From Candidatus Dadabacteria bacterium (GTDB taxonomy: Bacteria > Desulfobacterota_D > UBA1144 > Nemesobacterales > Nemesobacteraceae), in NCBI GenBank assembly GCA_022822065.1, contig JAJECI010000008.1, positions 53,254 to 117,253 on the forward strand: a DNA stretch of 64,000 bases, read 5' to 3'. Of the stretch, positions 54,603 to 62,958 are shown piece after piece (position 1 is the first letter of the stretch; every line of letters begins with the position of its first letter). The notes under the pieces are model-generated. The model worked only from the letters and a program-made list of their open reading frames with translations. It did not search any database and was not told where the DNA came from. A program made the position numbers and the translations under genes.

Positions 54603-55061
54603 TCAGTCGCCGCTCAGGTAAGTTACCACGTCATCCTGAATGGACTCGTCCACGAGCTCCCTCCACTCCTCATTGCCGCTTGCTATCGATTCGCGGATCT
54701 TGGTCGCCGAGATGAATCCTATGTTGTCCGGCGGGAAAAACTCGTTCATCTCGTAACCGACTCCCCTGCCCCAGTTTACCGATTCAATGTCCGGAATCAC
54801 CATCACGACCACGTCATCGCCCTTGCTCTCGTGATATTTTCTTATCATTCCGACGGTCTGTTCCGTGGTGAAGGGGTTTTTCGGGTCGGGAGGAATATCC
54901 CTCACCATTATCAGGCACGGAACTCCATTGTCGAGTTTCTGCCTGACAAGGCTTATGTGTCCGGCGTGGTATGGCTGATACCTGCCGATGAATATTGCTC
55001 TTCTGGAAGGAGAAGGTTTTATGTCCGGATGGCCGTGATTTTTATATTCCCAACTGCTCAT
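54603..55061 (-). CDS. Nicotinamide-nucleotide adenylyltransferase-like nucleotidyltransferase
   Basis: About 152 residues. The nucleotidyltransferase HxGH motif occurs in FIGRYQPYHAGH and the second substrate motif ISATKIRESI near the end. It resembles archaeal-type NadM and related cytidylyltransferase-like proteins more than bacterial NadD. Possible roles are NAD synthesis/salvage or nucleotide-sugar activation. ATG at 55061 is preceded by GAGGTG; an upstream start at 55130 is less likely. Confidence 0.82.
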   Translation of the reverse strand: MSSWEYKNHGHPDIKPSPSRRAIFIGRYQPYHAGHISLVRQKLDNGVPCLIMVRDIPPDPKNPFTTEQTVGMIRKYHESKGDDVVVMVIPDIESVNWGRGVGYEMNEFFPPDNIGFISATKIRESIASGNEEWRELVDESIQDDVVTYLSGD

Positions 55062-55150
55062 GTTCACCTCGTTGTGTGGATTAAAAAAAAAGGATTTTTC
55101 GTAATTGAAAACCGCACGGATTATACACACGCTTGGTTTTTTTTCAACAG

Positions 55151-55182
55151 TGATCAGGGGAAACTATATACATAGCTAGCCA
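55151..55182 (-). repeat. Dispersed repeat, copy 2 (left, inverted)
   Basis: Minus strand reads TGGCTAGCTATGTATATAG then TTTCCCCTGATCA. It is inverted relative to copy 3, with 17 of the first 19 bases identical. The two copies enclose the three unknown genes at 55.2-57.0 kb. Confidence 0.6.
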
Positions 55183-55242
55183 GGAATTCCGTAAAAAGAG
55201 AAAAGAAGAATCTTGCATGTCCTGGGAGAAAAATCTAGGCTT

Positions 55243-55359
55243 ATGCTCGACAAGGAACACTTAGAAGAAAAGAGACGTCGGCACTATGAAAAAAATTTTC
55301 TGCTATCTCTCATCAGAGAGGCTTTGCTAGACATCAGAACAGAAAATGAGGATCAATGA
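55243..55359 (+). CDS. Very small ORF (38 aa) coupled to the next gene
   Basis: 38 codons beginning MLDKEHLEEKRRRHYEK, highly charged and likely helical. The stop overlaps the start of the 279-residue gene in an ATGA arrangement, the main reason to regard it as translated. TAGG lies 4 bases before the ATG. No family recognised. Confidence 0.4.
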   Translation: MLDKEHLEEKRRRHYEKNFLLSLIREALLDIRTENEDQ

Positions 55360-56195
55360 AAATGAATATAAAAGACAAATTCATTCAAGAGTACATTCCA
55401 GATAATCGAATATGGCAAGAATTGATATCAACAGGACTTTCGCCAAATTCACATAATCAAAGCGAAGCAATTAAACGAATGATTGCTCTAATCATTCTCA
55501 ATTCACAGGCTGTCGAAAGCCCCTTAAAATGCAAAGCCAAAGCTAAAGAAATCATGTCTATGGAAACTTGGTTCTGGGCAGCGGAAAAAGCTGAAGAGGC
55601 TCTTTCAATTCCACTAGACAGACCTTGTGGCGAGCGTGTTTCTTTGCATGAAAATGTAGGAATAGGTTTCCATTTGTTCAAGAGAACAGATAACCGAGGG
55701 AAGCAAATACCTGATCTATATGCAGACACAAAGGATGGTAGTGGGGCTGTATTACCTATGGCAATAATAATAGAGAAACAATCCGTAAAATGTTTTGCAG
55801 TCCACGAAGACGGTACATGTGGCATTTTTATAATTCCGCAAGACAGTGAATTATTTTTAACTGCCGCCAAAATGTCATGTTTCCTGAATCAGAAACTAGT
55901 TAACGTAGAAAAAGTTACGGCTGCGCCTAGGCATATTAGAAAAAGATGGGGCATGGACGCTCCTGAAAGCAAAACTGAGATCAATGTGGTGACGTGGCGA
56001 AAGGTTAAGTATGAATCTAATGAATCAGGTACTAAAAAAGAGTGGGATAAGCATTGGTATGTCCGAGGGCATGTTCGCTGGCAACCATACCCAAGTGAAG
56101 GGGTCTCCAAGCCTATTTGGATTGATACTCACGTACGCGGTAACATAGACGCGCCACTACATAATAAAGACAGAATAAACGCAGTGACCAAATAA
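55356..56195 (+). CDS. Hypothetical protein of accessory cassette
   Basis: 279 residues, cytosolic, not assigned. The C-terminal part (KEWDKHWYVRGHVRWQPYPS, then PIWIDTHVRG) resembles a short segment I recall in uncharacterised plasmid and phage proteins; the rest is unfamiliar. It is AT-rich with AGA-type arginine codons, unlike flanking backbone genes. It lies inside the inverted-repeat-bounded segment. Confidence 0.68.
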   Translation: MKMNIKDKFIQEYIPDNRIWQELISTGLSPNSHNQSEAIKRMIALIILNSQAVESPLKCKAKAKEIMSMETWFWAAEKAEEALSIPLDRPCGERVSLHENVGIGFHLFKRTDNRGKQIPDLYADTKDGSGAVLPMAIIIEKQSVKCFAVHEDGTCGIFIIPQDSELFLTAAKMSCFLNQKLVNVEKVTAAPRHIRKRWGMDAPESKTEINVVTWRKVKYESNESGTKKEWDKHWYVRGHVRWQPYPSEGVSKPIWIDTHVRGNIDAPLHNKDRINAVTK

Positions 56196-56315
56196 CTAGC
56201 CAACTGTAAGAAAAAAGAGAGTATTCTAGATTTGTTCCCAGAACTTAAGAAGAAACCTAAGACTCCTTAAATACAGCAAGCATCTATAAGGAATTTATTA
56301 TCCCCAAGAGAAACC

Positions 56316-57038
56316 ATGAAGAATAAAAGCGGAACACCAGAATTAAGTGAAGTAGTTAGAACGGTACATAGAAAACTATTGGAGTGGGAACAGGAGATTG
56401 AACAATTAAAGGAATCTGTATACCCATCTACAAAAGGAATTAAAAACAAAAAGATGGCTGCCCTTTTGCAGTACAATGCAACGGTAAAAATAGCTAGACT
56501 GGGAGCGGAACTACTTGAGAGGAGTCTGGAGAATCGGGGCGAAGGCTTGTTGCTTGGACTGACAAAGAGACCGATGTTCGAGAGTTACGTTAGGGGAATG
56601 TGGTTTGAACATGTGGCGGATGAAGCCCAAGCCGAGGGGTTTCTTTACAGGGATAAAGAAAGAGGGGAGGAGACTTTAAAGAGTAAAATACCTCCTCCAA
56701 GCTTGGAGAAGATATTAAAGATTCTCCAAGACAAGGGCATAGAGAAAGAAACTGTGGAGTGGATAAAAAACAGTAAACACATGTGGAATGACCCAGTTCA
56801 TGTGGGCGGGAGAAGTGTGTGGATGGGGTGGTCTAACAAATATGGAGAAATGATTCAGGATGATGAACACACGACACACGACCTAGTTGCTTTGATAGAA
56901 ATAGGAGCACGGTGTGCTATGCGTATACACATTCTAAGTGAAGGTAATAGTGCTAGGGCGGAAGGTATTTACCAAGAGAATAAAAAACTTAGAGTCATCG
57001 CAGATTACCTATATCATAGAGCCAAAGCAGAAGTTTAG
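56316..57038 (+). CDS. Hypothetical protein of accessory cassette (DUF6988/DUF5677-like?)
   Basis: 240 residues, mostly helical. The segment RPMFESYVRGMWFEH followed by MWNDPVHVGGRSVWMGW resembles the RPxxExxVRGxW and HxG pattern I associate with DUF6988/DUF5677-type proteins, often in accessory or defence-like loci. That assignment is from memory and weak. The gene follows the 279-residue gene by 120 bases on the same strand. Confidence 0.65.
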   Translation: MKNKSGTPELSEVVRTVHRKLLEWEQEIEQLKESVYPSTKGIKNKKMAALLQYNATVKIARLGAELLERSLENRGEGLLLGLTKRPMFESYVRGMWFEHVADEAQAEGFLYRDKERGEETLKSKIPPPSLEKILKILQDKGIEKETVEWIKNSKHMWNDPVHVGGRSVWMGWSNKYGEMIQDDEHTTHDLVALIEIGARCAMRIHILSEGNSARAEGIYQENKKLRVIADYLYHRAKAEV

Positions 57039-57131
57039 ATCAAGTAAGAACCGGCATATAATAATCAACAAGGGGATTTCTCGCTAAAATCCCAGAAATC
57101 GCAAAAATTAAAATCTAGCAATTAGAGGAAC

Positions 57132-57170
57132 TTGCAAACCATGAAAATCGAGGGTTTGCAAAACTGTTTT
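57132..57170 (+). terminator. Probable terminator after the accessory cassette
   Basis: TTGCAAACC pairs with GGTTTGCAA (57153-57161) around a 12-base loop, followed shortly by a TTTTT run. It is located 94 bases after the stop of the 240-residue gene. Confidence 0.45.
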
Positions 57171-57250
57171 TCATTTCGCAAAAGCATCCATTTTTGCCGT
57201 TTTTCCCGCCAGTTATAACCCCCTGTTATTTTTAAATAATCCTGCAGTTT

Positions 57251-57281
57251 GGCTAGTTAAGTATATAGTCCCCCTATCAGG
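57251..57281 (+). repeat. Dispersed repeat, copy 3 (right)
   Basis: GGCTAGTTAAGTATATAG then TCCCCCTATCAGG, inverted relative to copy 2 and in the same direction as copy 1. It marks the right end of the accessory cassette. Confidence 0.6.
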
Positions 57282-57315
57282 CAGAAAACTCCTAACGAAT
57301 TGCAAGGGGAAAAAT

Positions 57316-58065
57316 TCAAACAGAAGGCATATGCGCCTTTTTCTCCGACGTGCCCCCGAGCAGGTCGATAAAACCACTGAAAGTCCGGTTGCTGAGATCG
57401 GAGAGCGTGTCTATGTATTTGGGCGTCTGGGATCGTATTGTATCGGGGTTTATCTCGCCGCCGAGTTCTTCGATTTCCTTTCTGTTCACCGGAGTGACGA
57501 GCCAGCGTTCTATCATTGGCGCATCTACCTCAAGGTGGAACTGGAACCCATATACCTTGTCTCCGTATCTAAACGCCTGGTTCGCGCACGCAGAAGATGT
57601 GGCTAGGTGCGAAGCGCCCTGCGGAATCTCAAAAGTATCCCCATGCCACTGAAAAACCTTTTCAACCTCACCGAATACACGAAGAAGCGGATCCCTTTTC
57701 CCTTCCTCTGTAGTGGAAACGTCATACCAGCCGATCTCCTTTTCGGGGTTCTTGTGGACGCGGGCGCCAAGGGCCTTGGCGATCAGCTGCGAACCGAGAC
57801 ATATGCCGAGCACCGGAAGATCCATATCGATAAACTCCTTTATGGATTCGGTTTCCGGCACAAGGTAAGGATATTCATCAGACTCGTCCACGTTCATCGG
57901 ACCCCCCAAAACGACAAGACCGTCGTAGTTGCGGAGCCTGGGGATGCTGTAATTGGACCGGCTGAAGTTCACGTAACGTATTCTGAAACCGGCGCTTCTG
58001 AGCATTGGATGAAGCGTTCCCAGTATCTCATGAGGCACATGCTGAAAGACGAGCAGTTTCGGCAT
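57316..58065 (-). CDS. Class I glutamine amidotransferase
   Basis: 249 residues of the GATase1 family: nucleophile Cys in LGICLGSQLIAKALG and the His-Glu pair in FQFHLEVD. It stands without a synthetase domain, so it resembles the GMP-synthase-like GATase proteins (YfeJ type) whose partner is unclear. Minus strand, 58 bases after aat. Confidence 0.9.
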   Translation of the reverse strand: MPKLLVFQHVPHEILGTLHPMLRSAGFRIRYVNFSRSNYSIPRLRNYDGLVVLGGPMNVDESDEYPYLVPETESIKEFIDMDLPVLGICLGSQLIAKALGARVHKNPEKEIGWYDVSTTEEGKRDPLLRVFGEVEKVFQWHGDTFEIPQGASHLATSSACANQAFRYGDKVYGFQFHLEVDAPMIERWLVTPVNRKEIEELGGEINPDTIRSQTPKYIDTLSDLSNRTFSGFIDLLGGTSEKKAHMPSV

Positions 58066-58123
58066 GGAGCAGGATTTTAACCATTTTTCCGGCCTCTGTC
58101 ATTTCGCCGGGTCGCGGACAAAT

Positions 58124-58804
58124 TCAGATCTGCCACGCACCGCGCAGAGTCTTCTTTTGAAGAGAGGATTCAAGCGCGAGCAGAAACTCCTCCCTGCTGA
58201 TTTCTCTTCCTCCGAGAGTCCTCATATGATCCGTTGGAATCTGGGAATCTATGAAATCGAAATCGAATTCCCAGCATTTTCGCGCCAAGTGAAAAAGAGC
58301 GACCTTCGAGGCATCGGTTTCGAGGTGAAACATTGACTCTCCGAAAAACGCGCCGCCGAGAGACACTCCGTAAAGACCGCCGACAAGCTTTCCCTCTAAA
58401 TAGGTCTCAAAAGAATGCGCGTACCCGAGTTCATGCAGCTTTTCGTAAGCCGTTTTCATTTCCTCGGTTATCCATGTTCCGCTCTGCCCTTTTCTTCCGA
58501 CACGCGCGCAGTTCTCAATAACCGCGGGGAAATCGGTGTCAATTTTCACAGAGAATCTTCCGGAAGATACAGTCTTTAAAAGGGTTTTTGAAAATCTGAA
58601 ATCCCCCGGAAAAAAAACCATTCTCGGGTGTGGAGAAAACCACAAAATGGGGTCTCCCTCGGAATACCAGGGGAAAATACCGTTTTCGTAGGCCGAAATA
58701 AGCCTCTCGGGAGAAAGGTCTCCTCCGACCGCCAGAAGCCCTTCTGGCTCCGCTTCGGATGGATCGGGAAATCGTATTTCGGAATCAAGAAGGTAAACAG
58801 TCAT
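58124..58804 (-). CDS. aat: Leucyl/phenylalanyl-tRNA--protein transferase
   Basis: About 226 residues with the Aat landmarks FPDPSEAEPEGLLAVGGDL, YENGIFPWYSEGDPILWFSP and GGLYGVSLGGAFFGESMF. It transfers Leu or Phe to N-terminal Arg/Lys of proteins for the ClpAP N-degron pathway. ATG at 58804 (GGAG 4 bases upstream, 10 bases after the msrA stop) is preferred over 58849, which would overlap msrA. Confidence 0.95.
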   Translation of the reverse strand: MTVYLLDSEIRFPDPSEAEPEGLLAVGGDLSPERLISAYENGIFPWYSEGDPILWFSPHPRMVFFPGDFRFSKTLLKTVSSGRFSVKIDTDFPAVIENCARVGRKGQSGTWITEEMKTAYEKLHELGYAHSFETYLEGKLVGGLYGVSLGGAFFGESMFHLETDASKVALFHLARKCWEFDFDFIDSQIPTDHMRTLGGREISREEFLLALESSLQKKTLRGAWQI

Positions 58805-58814
58805 CAACTCCGGT

Positions 58815-59471
58815 TCACTGCGAACCCTGCTTCCCCCAGGTTCTTTCAATGAAACCCGCCCTTCCCGAACCTATTTTGTAATTGCCGTAGTGAATCGGCT
58901 TTTTCTCGTAGTATTTCTGGTGGTATTCCTCCGCCCTGTAGAAGGAAACGAACTTTTCTACCGAGGTGACTATCGGCTTTTTGAATTTCCCCGATTCCTC
59001 GAGTTTCTTCTTCGAGAGAAGCGCTTTTTCTTTCTGCGAATCGTCGTGGTAGAAAATGGCGGTTCTGTAGTGCCTTCCCCTGTCGGCGAACTGTCCGTCC
59101 ACCTGGGTCGGATCAATGTTTATCCAGAAAGTCTCAAGAAGGGTTTCGTAGTCTATCTTCGCGGGATCGTAAACGACCCTTATAGCTTCGGCGTGGCCCG
59201 TTTTCCCCTGCCAGACCTGCTCGTAGGTAGGATTTTTCTCCTTTCCACCCGAGTAGCCCACCACCGTTTCGACAACCCCGCTGAGACTGTCAAAAGGAGG
59301 CTGCATGCACCAGAAACATCCCCCGGCGAAAGTCGCCTCCATGTATCCGCTGTTTTTTCCGTTCTCCATGTCTTTAACCTCCCCTACACTTTCGTTGTAC
59401 ACGGGAAAAGCCGCGCCCGCAAGCACAACAAGCACCGAGACAAAAACCCTGGACCAGAAATCACATTTCAT
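58815..59471 (-). CDS. msrA: Peptide-methionine (S)-S-oxide reductase, exported
   Basis: 218 residues. A signal peptide or membrane anchor (VFVSVLVVLAGAAFPVY) precedes the MsrA domain, whose catalytic Cys is in FAGGCFWCMQPPF. It repairs methionine-S-sulfoxide; the leader sends it to the periplasm or envelope, whereas many MsrA are cytosolic. No MsrB is nearby. Confidence 0.92.
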   Translation of the reverse strand: MKCDFWSRVFVSVLVVLAGAAFPVYNESVGEVKDMENGKNSGYMEATFAGGCFWCMQPPFDSLSGVVETVVGYSGGKEKNPTYEQVWQGKTGHAEAIRVVYDPAKIDYETLLETFWINIDPTQVDGQFADRGRHYRTAIFYHDDSQKEKALLSKKKLEESGKFKKPIVTSVEKFVSFYRAEEYHQKYYEKKPIHYGNYKIGSGRAGFIERTWGKQGSQ

Positions 59472-59535
59472 TTCTCTTCACACCAAGCGAAAACCAGGAA
59501 ATTTCCGGCTCCGTAAAGCCGCTCCCAGACGGGAA

Positions 59536-60642
59536 TCAGTTATACACCCTTATTTCATTATAAAGCGCGTCCCTCTCAACAGGAACGTACCCCGAATCCC
59601 GGATCATCTTTATCATGAAATCCCTGCTGTGACCCACTTCCGAAGGGGCGCCCGCGTCGTGGATGATCTTCTCCCTCATTATAGTTCCGTCCGCGTCGCT
59701 CGCGCCGTAATGCAGCGCCACCTGGGCCGCTTTCTCCCCCAGGGTGATCCAGTAGGACTTTATGTGAGGGAAGTTGTCAAGATAGAGCCTCGCAAGCGCG
59801 TGAACCTTCATGTCGTACGAGGCGGGGAAAGGCTTTATGTCCTTAAGACCCGTGTTCTCCGGCTGGAAAAGAACCGGTATGAAGGCGAAGAACCCGGGAG
59901 AATCGTCCTCTATTCTTCTAAGCCTCTCCATGTGGTCAACTACGTGGAAAGGCTTTTCAAGATGGCCGTATAGTATGGTGGCGTTTGTCGGGATGCCTAG
60001 TGTGTGAGCCAAACGGTGGATTTCCTCCCACCTTGTGGCGACCGTCTTCGGGGCGCAGATCTTCTTTCTCACCTCTTCGTGCAGTATCTCAGCTCCCCCG
60101 CCCGTAAGGGCGTCCACGCCGGCGTCCTGAAGGGCTAGAAGCACGTCCTTTAGGGAAAGGCCGCTTATTTCAGAGAACCAGTCGATCTCAACCGCTGTGA
60201 AGGCCTTCACGTGAATACTCGGGAAGTGGCGCTTTATCATCTTCACTATGTCCAGATAATGATCGAACTCCCAGTCAGGGTGAAGACCGCCGACTATGTG
60301 AACCTCCCTCATCTCGTCGCTCAGCATGGAAAGCATCTGCTCGTCTGAGAGCTCGTAGGCGTTCGCGGACTTCTTCGTGGTCCCGAAAGCGCAGAACCGA
60401 CACGATATGGCGCATATGTTCGAAGGATTTATGTGGCGGTTTACGACGAAATAGACCTTTTCTCCCGATTTCTTTCTCTTAACGTAATCCGCCATCATGC
60501 CGACGGTGTTAAGATCGGGGGAATCAAGTATCGAAAGCCCGTCTTCAAAAGAAAGCCTGCTGCCCCCGGCGACCTTCTCCATTACGGGAAGCAGGTTCGG
60601 GTCGGTGCAGAAGCTCTCGGTCAGTTCTAGTACTCGCTCCAT
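59536..60642 (-). CDS. mqnE: Aminofutalosine synthase (radical SAM)
   Basis: 368 residues. Radical-SAM cluster CAISCRFCAF (CxxxCxxC), then EVHIVGGLHPDWEFD, VKAFTAVEIDW and GGGAEILHEEVRKKICAPK. It fits MqnE rather than MqnC by the ICPxK-like segment and the HxTAxxLG-NATILYGH region. MqnE joins a 3-enolpyruvyl benzoate unit to adenosine in the futalosine route to menaquinone. It overlaps the end of the ubiD gene by 16 bases, so the genes are co-expressed. Confidence 0.92.
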   Translation of the reverse strand: MERVLELTESFCTDPNLLPVMEKVAGGSRLSFEDGLSILDSPDLNTVGMMADYVKRKKSGEKVYFVVNRHINPSNICAISCRFCAFGTTKKSANAYELSDEQMLSMLSDEMREVHIVGGLHPDWEFDHYLDIVKMIKRHFPSIHVKAFTAVEIDWFSEISGLSLKDVLLALQDAGVDALTGGGAEILHEEVRKKICAPKTVATRWEEIHRLAHTLGIPTNATILYGHLEKPFHVVDHMERLRRIEDDSPGFFAFIPVLFQPENTGLKDIKPFPASYDMKVHALARLYLDNFPHIKSYWITLGEKAAQVALHYGASDADGTIMREKIIHDAGAPSEVGHSRDFMIKMIRDSGYVPVERDALYNEIRVYN

Positions 60643-62396
60643 CTCGTCTCAACCTTGTCCTTTATATCCTCCGACATCTCTATTACCGGGGGATACCACT
60701 GTTTTACGGTGGCGTCGATCCCCATCCTGCCGTCGTAAACGACCGCGGAACCCCGAAGTTCCGTATGTTCGAACAGAACGTCCAGGTAAGGATCAAACCT
60801 AGTAAAGATACCCCAGATAAGCTCCGTGTCATCAGTTAAATCTATATCTGGACTCACAAGCGCGATTATCCGCACCCCCTCAAGGCCGGGAGTCTCAAAA
60901 AGCCTGCGTATCATCTCCTTGGGGTCGGTCCGGGATTCATCGATCCGGACGACGCAGAAACCTCCCGAAAGAAGCCTGAATCCCGTTATCTCCGGGTGTT
61001 TTTCCCTAGGATCGGGAACCTCCCTCGCGTAGGTTTTCCTGTCGGGAGAGTTTTTCCTCACGGCGTTTATTCCCATCTTGCTCCCAACGTTGAACTTGTT
61101 GCTCGTGAAGTCAAGCGTGTCAAGGGGCGCCCACTGTATCATGAGGAAATCCTCCCTGGGATCGAAGTTCTCCCCTATCTCGTGAAGCACCGCCGAGAAA
61201 TCCCTCGGGTTAACGTCGCTTGAAACGCAGATCATGCACTTCGTGAGAAGAAGCTGTCCCGTTCCCCAGAGCGCGAGCATGGCCTTTATCCCGCCCTTGG
61301 GGTAGCGCTCATCTACGGAGACCGCTAGCAGGTTGTGAAATCCCGCCTCGGGATACGCCCACATGTCCTTCACTTCGGGCTGTATTATCTTTATAAGCGG
61401 GGAGAACATCTCGCCTGCGGCGATTCCGAGGTAGACGTCCTCCTGCGGGGGTTTGCCGACCACGATGGAGGGATACACGGGATCTTTTCTGTGGGTTATC
61501 TCCTTCAGGTTAAAAACGGGAAAATCGGCTTCCATCGAGTAGTGGCCGAAATGATCGCCGAAGGGCCCTTCCTCCCTCAGCACGTCCCTTGGAACTGAAC
61601 CTTCCAGTATGAATTCCGCCTCGGCCGGGACGTGAAGCGAGATGCTCTTGCCCTTTACCATGGGCATTGGGCTCCCGCGCAGGTAGCTTGCAAACGCAAG
61701 CTCATCCATGCCGTCGGGAAGCGGGGCGACGGCGGAGAAAATCATCCTCGGGTCTCCCCCGAGAATCACCGCGGCTTCAAGATCCCTTCCCAGTTTTTTC
61801 GCCTCGTGGTAGTGCGCGGCCCCTCCCTTGTGAGCGTGCCAGTGCATGCCGGTGGTCCTGCTATCGTATACCTGTAGCCTGTAGATCCCGAGGTTTCTTG
61901 AGCCCGTGGCGGGATCCCTAGTGAGCACAAGACCGAAAGTAACGAACTTTCCCCCGTCGCGGGGCCAGCATTTCATGACGGGAAGCTTTGAGAGATCGGG
62001 CTCGGTTTCAACCTGCTGAACGTCGCCGCGCCTTACCTTCTTGGTCCTCATGGAAAGAAGGCCCGTGGCTTTCGGAAGAACGGAGAAAATCCCCTGTATT
62101 GAGGGAGGATTAACCTTGCGGAATATCTCGACGAGTTCCTCGCCGACTTCGGCGGGTTTTCTGCCGAGAGCAAGTTCTACCCTTTGCTCCGTGCCGAAGA
62201 GGTTTATTACCAGCGGAAAGTCTGACCCCTCTACGTTTTCAAACAGAAGCGCGGGACCGCCTTCCCTCACGGTCCGTGACGCTATTTCCGTTATCTCAAG
62301 CTCGGGGGAGACCTCGGTTTTTATTCTCTTCAGGTCGCCTATGCTTTCAAGATGGCTTATATAGCTTGCTAGATTGGGAAAACCTTTTGGGGGCAT
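60627..62396 (-). CDS. UbiD-family decarboxylase (probable MqnL)
   Basis: About 589 residues with UbiD motifs (TRDPATGSRNLGIYRLQVYD, GPFGDHFGHYS, EAGFHNLLAVSV). UbiD enzymes need prenylated FMN made by UbiX, whose gene is adjacent. Neighbouring mqnE suggests decarboxylation of the prenylated naphthoate intermediate, i.e. the MqnL role. ATG at 62396 is used; 62429 is an alternative that overlaps ubiX. Confidence 0.9.
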   Translation of the reverse strand: MPPKGFPNLASYISHLESIGDLKRIKTEVSPELEITEIASRTVREGGPALLFENVEGSDFPLVINLFGTEQRVELALGRKPAEVGEELVEIFRKVNPPSIQGIFSVLPKATGLLSMRTKKVRRGDVQQVETEPDLSKLPVMKCWPRDGGKFVTFGLVLTRDPATGSRNLGIYRLQVYDSRTTGMHWHAHKGGAAHYHEAKKLGRDLEAAVILGGDPRMIFSAVAPLPDGMDELAFASYLRGSPMPMVKGKSISLHVPAEAEFILEGSVPRDVLREEGPFGDHFGHYSMEADFPVFNLKEITHRKDPVYPSIVVGKPPQEDVYLGIAAGEMFSPLIKIIQPEVKDMWAYPEAGFHNLLAVSVDERYPKGGIKAMLALWGTGQLLLTKCMICVSSDVNPRDFSAVLHEIGENFDPREDFLMIQWAPLDTLDFTSNKFNVGSKMGINAVRKNSPDRKTYAREVPDPREKHPEITGFRLLSGGFCVVRIDESRTDPKEMIRRLFETPGLEGVRIIALVSPDIDLTDDTELIWGIFTRFDPYLDVLFEHTELRGSAVVYDGRMGIDATVKQWYPPVIEMSEDIKDKVETRWSEY

Positions 62397-62404
62397 GGGA
62401 AAAG

Positions 62405-62956
62405 CTACTCCAGTTCGTCCCTCCTCCATCCCCTGCCGGTATCGACGCCCACGAGGCCTAAAAGCTTGTCCACGTATCCGCTCACCACATCTGAAATCGA
62501 CTCGGCGCCCATGTAGTCAGTAGGAGAGATAGGCGCGATCACCACTCCCTCGCGGGAGAGGCGAAGGGCGTTTTCAAGAGCGATTGTGCCAAGCGGCGTC
62601 TCGCGCAATGCGATTACGAGCCTTCTTTTCTCCTTAAGCGCCACGGCCGCTATTCTCGTTATCAGGGTATCGGCTATGCCGTTTGCGATCTTGGCAAGCG
62701 TTGATACCGAACACGGCACTATGACCATGGAATCGAAATGGTTGCTTCCCGATGAAAAAGGCGACGCAAGATCGGAATCACTGTAAATATCGGTCACCCA
62801 GGGACGCAGTTCCTCAATCTTGAGGCCGAGTTCCTCGTGAAGGACTCTTTTCCCCCACTTGCTCGCCACCAGGTATTTCTCATCGGGACATCTTCTGAGG
62901 AAATCAACCCCGTAAGCGACCCCGGAAGCTCCCGTAATTCCGACTATGGTTCTCAT
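62405..62956 (-). CDS. ubiX: Flavin prenyltransferase UbiX (probable MqnM)
   Basis: 183 residues of the UbiX/Pad1 flavoprotein fold: VGITGASGVAYGVDFL, a central Ser/Asn region VPCSVSTLAKIANG and ALRETPLGTIALENAL. It makes prenyl-FMN for the neighbouring UbiD. Two bases separate it from the ubiA gene. Confidence 0.95.
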   Translation of the reverse strand: MRTIVGITGASGVAYGVDFLRRCPDEKYLVASKWGKRVLHEELGLKIEELRPWVTDIYSDSDLASPFSSGSNHFDSMVIVPCSVSTLAKIANGIADTLITRIAAVALKEKRRLVIALRETPLGTIALENALRLSREGVVIAPISPTDYMGAESISDVVSGYVDKLLGLVGVDTGRGWRRDELE

Positions 62957-62958
62957 GG

